From: UBA9647 sp035506075
GTDB taxonomy: Bacteria; Bacteroidota; Ignavibacteria; UBA10030
Direction: 5' to 3'
Assembly (NCBI GenBank): GCA_035506075.1
Contig: DATJQB010000266.1
Location: 1 to 27,832, forward strand
DNA: 27,832 nt
The notes beneath the pieces were generated by a model that was not told where the DNA came from, made no database searches, and worked only from the letters and a program-made list of their open reading frames with translations. The translations under genes and the position numbers were made by a program. How positions within the stretch are numbered: position 1 is the first letter of the stretch; every line of letters starts with the position of its first letter. Positions 1 to 7,261 of this stretch are shown here, one piece after another.

Positions 1-512
1 ACCGTCCGCATGAAACAATCTGTCACCCCAATCGCTCCGACTCCGTTCGGCTCAATCTGAACCCAACTTAAGTCCCCGAGCCGGAAAAATCCTTTCGGGC
101 ATGCTCGCCCGCGATCGGCACCCTCTTTTCCCTCAAGAATCTGCTGGAGCCGTAATCCCCGCTGGATGCCGCTGTCGAGCTCATCGACCGTAAACGGCTT
201 CGGAATAAAATCCACCGCGCCGTCTTTGAGCGCTTGAACCGCATTCTGTAGCGTCGAGCACCCGGTTATCATGATCACTGGGGTGCTGATTCCCGCCTCC
301 CTTGTCTCCTTCAGAATCTGAAATCCATCACGATCGGGGAGCATGATGTCGCACAGAACGAGCCGGTAGTGCCCTTTGCGCAGGCATTCCAGACCGTTCG
401 CCGCATCCGCCGCGGCATCGACCGTCAGCCCGGCAACTTCACACACGCGGCTCACTCCCTCCCGCACAACCTGTTCGTCATCAATCACAAGAATGTCGAC
501 TGCTTTGCCCAC
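1..512 (-). CDS. Response regulator fused to a GcvH-like domain (C-terminus off window)
   Basis: 170 complete codons are visible; the gene continues past base 1. I chose the GTG at 512 because AAAGGA lies 8 nt upstream and the receiver domain begins at once. Residues about 5-125 are a CheY-type receiver: acidic pair D11/D12, phospho-acceptor D55 in LCDIMLPD, T83 in MITG, and K105 in PKPF. After a short linker with one Cys (residue 138), residues about 145-170 read LSWVQIEPNGVGAIGVTD, which matches the start of glycine cleavage H protein (the HxWVxxE...VGITD pattern). No AAA+ or DNA-binding domain is visible. It starts 40 bp after the sensor kinase stop, so the two are almost certainly partners. 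Output is unknown: a lipoyl-type domain in place of DNA-binding suggests control by protein contact or redox. Whether the lipoylated lysine is present cannot be seen here. The receiver assignment is near certain; the H-like domain is likely. Confidence 0.9.
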   Translation of the reverse strand, partial: MGKAVDILVIDDEQVVREGVSRVCEVAGLTVDAAADAANGLECLRKGHYRLVLCDIMLPDRDGFQILKETREAGISTPVIMITGCSTLQNAVQALKDGAVDFIPKPFTVDELDSGIQRGLRLQQILEGKEGADRGRACPKGFFRLGDLSWVQIEPNGVGAIGVTDCFMRT

Positions 513-552
513 AGTATCGATCCTTTGTCCCTGGATGACTCAGTCGCTCCGG

Positions 553-2442
553 CTACGAGCGTGCCGCCTGACCCCGCAGCGGCAACCGTATTCTGAATGT
601 CGTGCCGACCCCGAGATCACTTTCGACAGAAACCGTTCCGTCATGGTTATCCACGATGCCCCAAATCACGGCAAGACCCAATCCGGTTCCCTTCTGCCCT
701 TTCGTGGTGAAGAACGGCTCAAAGATCTTCGCAAGATTCTCCTTCGAGATTCCTGTTCCGGTGTCTGCAACGCTCATCTCGATATATTCCTGGATCCCGG
801 CTGCATCGATCGCTGCCCATCGCTCCCATCCACATCCCTTCGCAAAACACAACTCAATGATACCATGAGAGGGAACAACGAAGGAGAGAAGACGCCCGCC
901 GCACTTCTCGCACGTGCCGTGTTCTTCAAGCAGAGAAATGCCGCATTCGGGACACACAACTTCCGCCGTGTTGAGCTGCTTTGCATCAATATCAAGATTG
1001 TGCCGGCCCCGGCCATAGACCGGGTCAAACATCAGGAAGGAGTCATTGCCACCGTTGCGTGCCTTGACCCGGATCGCCGACAGCCCTTCAATCCTGAAAT
1101 CATTCGTGATGAGATTGTGCCCTTTCGGGCAGCACGCTGCCTTGACCTGGGCAACCCCCTGCGGAGCGAGTTGAATAAGTTTGCTTGAAACAGTGACCTT
1201 TCCCGATTCCTTCTCGATCGCATCCGAAGCGTTGACAATGAGGTTGACGAACACCTGCTGCATCTGGTTCGGATCGACGGTGGCCTTCGGGAGATTTGGC
1301 TCAAGAGCGCGAACGATCTGCACACCTTTGATGGAAATCTGATGCTCAACAACGGCAATCGCCCGCTGGATGATCTCGTTCATATCCGTCGCCGTTTTTT
1401 TCGGAACCGACTGGCGCGCAAAATCCAGCAGACTTTTTACAATTTCCCTGCAGCGCACAGTCTCACGCACAACAACCTTCAGGTCATCCTGCAGCTCCGG
1501 ATGATTCTGCGTTCGTTTGAGAAGGAAGCTGCTATATGTCAGCACACCGGTCAGCGGGTTGTTGATTTCGTGAGCAACACCAGCCGCCAGGCGCCCAAGG
1601 GAAGCCATCTTGTCGGACTGGAACAACTGCATGCGCGCTTCGGCAAGCTTCATCGTCATCGTGTTGAACGATTGTGCGAGCATCCCGATATCGTCGTTGC
1701 CAAGATCCGGCACAGTGTAGTTCAGATTCCCGCCCCCCACCTGTTTCGTGGCGTTCAGCAATGCCCCCACCGGCATGCTGACCCACTTACTGACAAAGAA
1801 GCCGATGATGCAGCTCGCAACAAGCATGGCCGTGATCGCAAAGATTCCGACCTGGAAAGCGCTCGCCCGAATGCGTTCGTCGGCATCTGCCAGGGACAGC
1901 GTCACATCCAGCACTCCAAGCACTTGTTGCTGCTGAGTATGAGCGTGACAATCGGCATCCCAGCATGAGCGTTCCGTGTAAATCGGACTTATGATACCAA
2001 GCGCCCTGGCAGAGTCGGGGTGGATCCTGAACACACGCGTTCGCTGTTGAGTCGAGAGCCGCTCCAGCGGTCTGTCTGCAGCGTGGCAGGCGTAGCAGCT
2101 CTCCGCCTGCTTGTCGACCATCCGCCCGATGTTTGCCTTCCGGGAGGAATAGATAATTCTGCCTTCTTTGTTGAGGACCCGCACTTCGTCGATCGCCGGA
2201 TCCGAGCCAATGTCGTTGATGATGATGTGGATGCGTTCTCTCTGGTTGAGCAACATGTCGTAGCGCGTGCTGTTGCGTACGGTTTCGCTCAGCTGCATCC
2301 CGTGACGTTCCACCTCGGCGAGTAGATCAGCCCGCTGCGTACGAATCGTGATGTACGCGTAGATTCCCATCGTAATGATTGTTGTGAGTCCGACCACCAC
2401 GATGAGCTTGAAGCCTATCTTTCTCCCCAGAGTATTCAGCAT
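553..2442 (-). CDS. Membrane sensor histidine kinase with periplasmic heme-c motifs and Cys-rich insert in the ATPase domain
   Basis: 629 residues from the ATG at 2442, 4 bp after the cytochrome stop. A longer in-frame reading to 2604 only overlaps the cytochrome and was discarded. Layout: TM1 about 10-30; periplasmic sensor about 31-197 with CYACH (116-120) and a CX4CH motif (C160, C165, H166), both able to bind heme c; TM2 about 198-217; HAMP; HisKA with H291 in AHEINNP; ATPase N-box about 400-408; G1 DTGTG at 560-564; G2 GTGLGL at 585-590. Between the N-box and G1 sits a block of about 100 residues (437-538) with CCPKGH, CPECG (497-501), CEKCGG (511-516) and CFAKGCG (532-538), resembling zinc ribbons. 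Its position in the operon suggests it senses the redox state of the adjacent cytochrome/ferredoxin/NrfD complex and signals to the response regulator downstream. The kinase call is certain; heme attachment and metal binding are inferred from motifs. Confidence 0.95.
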   Translation of the reverse strand: MLNTLGRKIGFKLIVVVGLTTIITMGIYAYITIRTQRADLLAEVERHGMQLSETVRNSTRYDMLLNQRERIHIIINDIGSDPAIDEVRVLNKEGRIIYSSRKANIGRMVDKQAESCYACHAADRPLERLSTQQRTRVFRIHPDSARALGIISPIYTERSCWDADCHAHTQQQQVLGVLDVTLSLADADERIRASAFQVGIFAITAMLVASCIIGFFVSKWVSMPVGALLNATKQVGGGNLNYTVPDLGNDDIGMLAQSFNTMTMKLAEARMQLFQSDKMASLGRLAAGVAHEINNPLTGVLTYSSFLLKRTQNHPELQDDLKVVVRETVRCREIVKSLLDFARQSVPKKTATDMNEIIQRAIAVVEHQISIKGVQIVRALEPNLPKATVDPNQMQQVFVNLIVNASDAIEKESGKVTVSSKLIQLAPQGVAQVKAACCPKGHNLITNDFRIEGLSAIRVKARNGGNDSFLMFDPVYGRGRHNLDIDAKQLNTAEVVCPECGISLLEEHGTCEKCGGRLLSFVVPSHGIIELCFAKGCGWERWAAIDAAGIQEYIEMSVADTGTGISKENLAKIFEPFFTTKGQKGTGLGLAVIWGIVDNHDGTVSVESDLGVGTTFRIRLPLRGQAARS

Positions 2443-2446
2443 GTCA

Positions 2447-3592
2447 TCAATTCTTTGGTTTCGCGGGCTTCCCGCGCTCAACCCTCGTCCCCGGAACGGC
2501 GGTCGGATAACTCTTGTCATCGTGACAGGCGTTGCAAGCTGGTTTTTTCGCAAAATTCGATTCGAGATGGCAGCTCTCGCAATCGAGCGCGGCATGTGTT
2601 TCACTCAGCTTGATGCCGGTGACCGCGTGAGCAAATGCTCCCGGCTTCCATTCCTTGTGACAGCTCGTGCACACCGGGTTAAGCCCTTTGAAATCCGCCG
2701 GACTCTTATGGCAGCGCGTGCAGGCAAGGTTCGAATGGAAGCGACCGAGATCGAACGACGTCTGACGCGCATGATCGAAGCGTTCCCTCGGTTGTTTATC
2801 GTGGCATTGCTCGCATTTCTCTGTTACAGAATGGCACGCTGAACACCGGTCGTGTCCCCCTTCGATATGTTCGACGGGTTTGCCCGCTCCCGGATCATTC
2901 TTGTGGCACGAAGAACACGATTCATTCTTATGACACGTTGCACAAGCGATTCCGAACCGGTCGGCATGATCGTTGTGAAAGAATGTCACAAACTTCGCCT
3001 GCTCATTCGAAGACTCAACGACAATCCGGTCGGGTTTCGCGACGTGGACCTCATTATGGATCACGGAGAACGGCTTGCCTGCCTCTGACTTCACCCTGTG
3101 ACACGCCCCGTCACACTTGGTATCGACGCCGCTCTCCCTGTGACAGTTGACGCACTGCCTGTGATAGGCTCCCTTGAGTGTCGGTTTGGAAAGATCCGAG
3201 CTTTTGGAGACCGTGGCAGTTGCATGACAGCTTCTGCACGCAAGTACCGAGCCCGAAAGGTTGTAGTGATGGCACTGTGCGCAGCCGCCCGACATCTCGG
3301 CCATCTTCGCATGTGCGCGGTGGGCAAATGTGACCGGCTCGTACACATCCGGCCCGCCTTCCACCTTGTCCAGAATGACTTCCGCAGGACTGGCATCGGC
3401 CGAATGATGGACTGTCACCATCTGGCCGCGCGGGCACTTCTTCAAACACGGATTGAGCTTCGTCGGTATCTCACACTCGTGGCACTCCTTGCAGCCGGAG
3501 TCCCGTGAGACAGAGGTCTGCGCATTCACAGCGCAGGGAACGCTCAACGCAAGAAACACTACCATAGCAAGGTGCTGAATGCCCCTTTTCAT
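2447..3592 (-). CDS. Periplasmic 13-heme cytochrome c
   Basis: 381 residues. An N-terminal signal peptide (hydrophobic about 8-22, ending near NAQ at 23-25) sends it to the periplasm. I count twelve CXXCH motifs, starting at residues 34, 104, 119, 147, 217, 226, 250, 260, 291, 308, 338 and 353, plus one CX3CH (C160, C164, H165), giving up to 13 covalent hemes. Other histidines scattered through the chain can serve as distal ligands. Two further cysteines (49, 53) lie near the N-terminus outside heme motifs. The ATG overlaps the stop of the NrfD-like gene (ATGA), so the two are translationally coupled. By analogy with HmcA and similar cytochromes it would pass electrons between periplasmic donors, such as a hydrogenase, and the ferredoxin/NrfD membrane unit. 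The exact family is not recognised; the cytochrome call is certain. Confidence 0.95.
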   Translation of the reverse strand: MKRGIQHLAMVVFLALSVPCAVNAQTSVSRDSGCKECHECEIPTKLNPCLKKCPRGQMVTVHHSADASPAEVILDKVEGGPDVYEPVTFAHRAHAKMAEMSGGCAQCHHYNLSGSVLACRSCHATATVSKSSDLSKPTLKGAYHRQCVNCHRESGVDTKCDGACHRVKSEAGKPFSVIHNEVHVAKPDRIVVESSNEQAKFVTFFHNDHADRFGIACATCHKNESCSSCHKNDPGAGKPVEHIEGGHDRCSACHSVTEKCEQCHDKQPRERFDHARQTSFDLGRFHSNLACTRCHKSPADFKGLNPVCTSCHKEWKPGAFAHAVTGIKLSETHAALDCESCHLESNFAKKPACNACHDDKSYPTAVPGTRVERGKPAKPKN

Positions 3593-4833
3593 TTCACGCC
3601 CCCCCGAATAGAATACTTGCTGATAGGCGTCGAGACTTCCTTATGCACGCTTATCACCGGGAAGATCAGCACTGCGGCCCGGTAGACAAGCACGAGCAGC
3701 GATATGAAGCCTATCGTGACAGAGATTTCACCGAATGATGGGAAATAGGGTTTCACAGCATATGGCGGTGTGTAAGCAACGATGAAGGTATTGATACGAT
3801 TGAGCAACACTCCGAAGATGACGAGTGATGAAGCGACAAATAGCCACAAGGGGGACTTCTGAACAATCCTGGAAAGAAACATCCGGAGCGGAATGATAAC
3901 ACCCACAACGAGCTCAAGGGCAAACATGATACTCGGGAAGGTCGGCTGCGTCAAGTAAACGAATGTCTCACGAATCACCATGTCTCCGATCTTGAACGCC
4001 AGGTAAATCCCGAGGAGTGGAGCCACCATCCTGCCAAGATTCGAAAGAATCGGCATCTCAGGCTTCAGACCGAACGACCTTGAAGCGAGAAGAGACTCGA
4101 AGATCACCATCGGGAATCCGACGCTCACTGCAGAAAGAAGAAACAGCAACGGCAAGATCGGCGTTTGCCAGAGCGGGTGCATCTTCGGGCCGGCAATGAT
4201 CATCAGCGTCCCAAGAGAAGATTGGTGAAGCGTCGAGAGGACAATTCCCGCGATGATAAAGATGAACATTGTCTTTCCGAGCGCGCGATCGAGCAGTGCA
4301 AGCACGCGCTCCAACGGACGATTGAGAATTGCAAGGACACCCGGTAGAAGGACCCGTCCCATAAAACGCTCCGTGACCAGCGGAAGGAACTCAATGTAAA
4401 GCACCGTGACATAGATCATGACACACATGCCGACTTCAAACAGCGGCGAATTCCCATTCCACATGATGAGCGGATGCCAGACATAGTACCAGCGTCCGAT
4501 ATCGATCACAACGCCGAATGCGACAAAGGTGTAGCCAAGCATCGCCGTGAGGAGCGCCGGACGGACAATGGCGTGGTAATCTTCGCGGTGCATGACATGG
4601 CCAAGCGCAGCCGACGTGAACCCCCCTGCTGCAAGCGCAACTCCCGCGGCAACATCGACGCCGATCCACAGGCCCCATGGATACTGGTTATTCAAATTGG
4701 TAACAGCCCCGATGCCGAAAATCACCCTTGCAAACGCGAACGCGAGGCCATTGAGTGCCAGCACGATAAGAACGAACACACCGGGGGTCAGATATTTCTT
4801 GTTGAGCGGTTGAGGAACTGCGTGCACGTTCAT
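3589..4833 (-). CDS. NrfD/HybB/HmcC-type integral membrane quinone-interacting subunit
   Basis: 414 residues from the ATG at 4833, which overlaps the ferredoxin stop (ATGA) and has GGAGGAG/TTGGAG upstream. The reading frame is open further upstream but only over the ferredoxin gene. About ten hydrophobic helices run from residue 15 to the end. The N-terminal part (TNLNNQYPWGLWIGVDV) and the conserved helix with FGVVIDIGRWYYVWHP are typical of the NrfD/HybB/PsrC family, which exchanges electrons with (mena)quinone and docks to a periplasmic four-cluster ferredoxin. It lies between exactly such a ferredoxin and a multiheme cytochrome, giving a three-part Hmc/Hyb-like module. Electron direction (quinone reduction or oxidation) cannot be told from sequence. 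The family is certain; the partner assignment is strong from the coupled overlaps. Confidence 0.95.
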   Translation of the reverse strand: MNVHAVPQPLNKKYLTPGVFVLIVLALNGLAFAFARVIFGIGAVTNLNNQYPWGLWIGVDVAAGVALAAGGFTSAALGHVMHREDYHAIVRPALLTAMLGYTFVAFGVVIDIGRWYYVWHPLIMWNGNSPLFEVGMCVMIYVTVLYIEFLPLVTERFMGRVLLPGVLAILNRPLERVLALLDRALGKTMFIFIIAGIVLSTLHQSSLGTLMIIAGPKMHPLWQTPILPLLFLLSAVSVGFPMVIFESLLASRSFGLKPEMPILSNLGRMVAPLLGIYLAFKIGDMVIRETFVYLTQPTFPSIMFALELVVGVIIPLRMFLSRIVQKSPLWLFVASSLVIFGVLLNRINTFIVAYTPPYAVKPYFPSFGEISVTIGFISLLVLVYRAAVLIFPVISVHKEVSTPISKYSIRGGVK

Positions 4834-5726
4834 TCTCCAATCTCCTCCTCGGATGGTTTTCGGTTTTTCGTAATCCACATGAGCCCTCCGAGCAACGCAT
4901 ACAGGGAGATTGGGGGCACAAAGTAAGCGAAAATTCCGTGTTGAATGGATTCGCTCGTCCCGGGCATGGGATCCTTCTTGAGGTCCGGAAACTGGAGCTC
5001 CTTGAAATCGGGTTTCCCGATGTACATCCACGAAGTCCCGCCTGCCTCGAGCTCGCCGTAGATGTGGTTCGTATACCGGTCGGGATAGTTTTCAATTTTC
5101 TTGCGGGCGATTTCCAGCAGCGTCGAACGCCTGCCGTACGTCAGCACCTCCATCGGACATATTTCTACGCACGCGGGTACGCCCCCGTCTTTTCGGCGTT
5201 GGAAGCAAAAATCGCACTTCAGAATTTCAGGCTGGAGCGCCTTATCGAACTGGAATGTGGGAATCTGGAACGGGCACGCGACCATGCAATAGCGACACCC
5301 GATGCATTTGCTGCCGTCCCACAGCACTTCGCCCCCTTCCTTCTTTGAGAAGGCCCCGACGATGCATGCCGATTCACAGGATGGATAGTCGCAATGCATG
5401 CACTGAACTTTTACGAAAGTGGACGGCGCACCTTCTTTGCCCCCTTTGTACTCATTGACAACGGTCAGCGCTTCCGTGCTGGGGCGTCGTCGTTCTGTCG
5501 AGTGCATTTCAGCTGGGGCCAGGGAGTCCGTGTCTTTCAACATCCCGTGTGCTTTCTTGCACGCCGCTTCACAACTCCGACAACCGACGCACGCGGTGAG
5601 ATCAACAAGTACACCCATTCGATCCGCCGGAGGAATCCGTGAAGGTCCTGCATGAGCAATTTCCGGAGCGGCCGCGGCTGCAGATCCGAGAGCTGCGGCC
5701 TTTAGAAAAGTCCTTCGCGAAGGCAT
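4830..5726 (-). CDS. Tat-exported four-[4Fe-4S] ferredoxin subunit (HybA/HmcB-like)
   Basis: 298 residues from the ATG at 5726. I prefer this start because it places the twin-arginine motif SRRTFLK at residues 3-9, followed by an Ala-rich signal region. The longer frame to 5849 would bury the Tat signal. Upstream there is only a weak GGA. Sixteen cysteines form four [4Fe-4S] sets: 46/49/52/56, 109/112/117/121, 141/144/147/151 and 171/174/186/190. A C-terminal helix (about 264-285, YFVPPISLYALLGGLMW) anchors it on the periplasmic face, as in HybA. It should relay electrons between the multiheme cytochrome or a hydrogenase and the NrfD-like subunit encoded next. It is the first gene of the five-gene operon, behind a 388-bp gap holding the probable control region. 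Confidence 0.95.
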   Translation of the reverse strand: MPSRRTFLKAAALGSAAAAAPEIAHAGPSRIPPADRMGVLVDLTACVGCRSCEAACKKAHGMLKDTDSLAPAEMHSTERRRPSTEALTVVNEYKGGKEGAPSTFVKVQCMHCDYPSCESACIVGAFSKKEGGEVLWDGSKCIGCRYCMVACPFQIPTFQFDKALQPEILKCDFCFQRRKDGGVPACVEICPMEVLTYGRRSTLLEIARKKIENYPDRYTNHIYGELEAGGTSWMYIGKPDFKELQFPDLKKDPMPGTSESIQHGIFAYFVPPISLYALLGGLMWITKNRKPSEEEIGE

Positions 5727-5826
5727 GGTTCCAATGTCATCAGATTTCAAGAAGAGGTTCCTTTTCTCTTGAGTTGGTTGCTCGGTGCTGATCCCTATCA
5801 ATTTGAGCCCACAATGAAAGGACATG

Positions 5827-5877
5827 ACTGGCACGAAGGGATCTCTCACTTGCTGTGTAAGAAAAATCCGTGCCAGT
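5827..5877. repeat. Perfect 9-bp inverted repeat with 33-bp spacer
   Basis: ACTGGCACG at 5827-5835 is matched by its exact reverse complement at 5869-5877. The centres are 42 bp apart, close to four helical turns, so a protein could contact both arms on one DNA face. It lies 101-151 bp upstream of the ferredoxin start. A regulator site is one reading; a transcript hairpin with a 33-nt loop is another. Confidence 0.6.
5860..5875 (-). promoter_or_regulatory. Partial sigma54-type (-24/-12) promoter candidate
   Basis: On the minus strand TGGCAC, five bases, then TTTCT. The -24 box is perfect, but the -12 box lacks the usual G (TTGCW expected). It overlaps one arm of the inverted repeat and points toward the redox operon about 130 bp away. 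No sigma54 activator is visible in the window. Weak. Confidence 0.25.
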
Positions 5878-5939
5878 AGGAATCGGCAATTCCCGTCGCT
5901 GACAAGAGTAATCGCTTTAATTACAACTACTTAGAAGGA

Positions 5940-5967
5940 CAAATCGGAGTGTTGAGATTCAAATCGG
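5940..5967. repeat. 8-bp direct repeat spaced two helical turns apart
   Basis: CAAATCGG occurs at 5940-5947 and again at 5960-5967, 20 bp start to start. That spacing suits a dimeric or tandem DNA-binding regulator. Only two copies are seen, so chance remains possible. Confidence 0.4.
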
Positions 5968-6114
5968 TGCTTTATGATGATTAGTACAACGAAGTGTGTA
6001 CAGGGCAGAGGTAAACGTTGTAAGTCGTTATCTTATAATGACATATTGTGTAAATGAATCATTCACACTGTTTTGTTGAAATTGTCAACGGTTTTCTTAT
6101 TTCAGCAAAACGCC

Positions 6115-7194
6115 CTAACATATTCTCGGAAGTTGCTCTCCCGAAAGCATATCAACGACTCTGGATCCTCCAATCATAGTTTGCATGACCACTGTGCCGC
6201 GATGTTCCTCGACGACTTCTCCGACGATTGCCGCCGATTTGCCAAGCGGATGATCCCTCATCACGCCGAGGATCAGATCTGCGTCGTGCGGATCAACAAA
6301 TGCAACAAGCTTCCCTTCGTTTGCGACGTAAAGAGGATCCAAACCCAGAATCTCACATGCGCCGCGGACGGGATCCGAGATCGGGATCTTCGATTCATCA
6401 ATACGGATCCCCACACCGGACGACTCTGCGATTTCGTTGAGCGTGCTTGCCACACCACCGCGAGTCGGATCGCGGAGCACATGGATGTGCCCGCCGGTCT
6501 CCAGCATCGCAGCCACAAGATGATTGAGCGCTGCAGTGTCGCTCTGCATGGAAGTCTGGAATTCCAATCCTGCGCGAACAGACATGATTGCGATCCCATG
6601 CACAGCAATCTCTCCGCTGACGACGATGACGTCCCCTGGCCGCGCATTGCGCGATCCAATCTCCACGCCGGGAGCTACAAGGCCGACGCCGGAGGTGTTG
6701 ATAAAGATCTTGTCCCCCTTCCCGCGGTCGACCACCTTCGTATCACCGGTGACAAGCTGAACACCTGCCTTCTCTGCCGCCGACTGCATCGAGACGATGA
6801 TCTTCCAAAGATCATTCATTGCCAGTCCTTCCTCGATGATGAAGGCCGCGGAAAGATACATTGGACGGGCTCCGCACATCGCGAGGTCATTCACTGTCCC
6901 GTTGACGGCCAGCTCCCCTATGGATCCTCCCGGAAAGAAAATCGGGTTGATGACATACGAGTCGGTCGAGAACGCGAACGTCGATCCACCCAGTGGGAAC
7001 ACTGCACCATCGTGCAGCGGATTCAGAAGCTCGTTCCTGAATTGCGGCACGATCATCTTCTGGACAATCTGCTGGCTGAGCTTTCCTCCGCCGCCGTGGG
7101 CCATCATGATCTGCGGATAGTCAGAGATCGGGATCGGACATGCCAGACCCATCGCGAAGTCTATTCCATCGCTCTGCTTCTTGTTTTCCGTCAT
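6115..7194 (-). CDS. hypE: [NiFe]-hydrogenase maturation factor HypE (carbamoyl dehydratase)
   Basis: 359 residues, normal for HypE. HypE takes a carbamoyl group from HypF onto its C-terminal cysteine, dehydrates it with ATP to a thiocyanate, and donates cyanide to iron held by HypC-HypD. The chain ends in PRIC, the hallmark with the acceptor Cys359 as last residue. The N-terminal AHGGGGKLS (32-40), the GDTKVVDRG region and DPTRGGVA are typical of the PurM/AIR-synthase-like ATP-binding fold. The ATG at 7194 follows GAGGAG at short spacing. It is the only hyp gene away from the main hyp cluster, which resumes about 15 kb to the right, and it sits 67 bp after the mlaD-like gene on the same strand. 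Certain assignment. Confidence 0.98.
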   Translation of the reverse strand: MTENKKQSDGIDFAMGLACPIPISDYPQIMMAHGGGGKLSQQIVQKMIVPQFRNELLNPLHDGAVFPLGGSTFAFSTDSYVINPIFFPGGSIGELAVNGTVNDLAMCGARPMYLSAAFIIEEGLAMNDLWKIIVSMQSAAEKAGVQLVTGDTKVVDRGKGDKIFINTSGVGLVAPGVEIGSRNARPGDVIVVSGEIAVHGIAIMSVRAGLEFQTSMQSDTAALNHLVAAMLETGGHIHVLRDPTRGGVASTLNEIAESSGVGIRIDESKIPISDPVRGACEILGLDPLYVANEGKLVAFVDPHDADLILGVMRDHPLGKSAAIVGEVVEEHRGTVVMQTMIGGSRVVDMLSGEQLPRIC

Positions 7195-7261
7195 AGCTCC
7201 TCATTCATACGAAATCCCGGACAACCTGACGCGTTCATGCAGTATGCTGAACACGCCGCGA

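Larger units (their letters stand above)
5727..6114. other. 388-bp gene-free control region between hypE and the ferredoxin gene
   Basis: No convincing gene on either strand. The half nearest hypE (about 5915-6110) is clearly AT-rich compared with its surroundings. It should hold the promoter of the redox operon, which reads leftward. It contains a 9-bp perfect inverted repeat (5827-5835 and 5869-5877), an 8-bp direct repeat (5940-5947 and 5960-5967) and a partial sigma54-like site (5860-5875), listed separately. A TTGACA hexamer on the minus strand at 6083-6088 has no good -10 at 16-18 bp. No hairpin followed by a T-run was found after hypE. Confidence 0.7.

Noticed and set aside
376..1188. 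Long plus-strand open frame of 270 codons
   Set aside because: It lies opposite the kinase and response regulator genes, has no family features, and the minus-strand proteins there are unmistakable.
6074..6100. GTTGA/TCAAC hairpin followed by a T-rich run on the plus strand after hypE
   Set aside because: The stem is only about 5 bp and the T-run is on the strand that carries no genes here.
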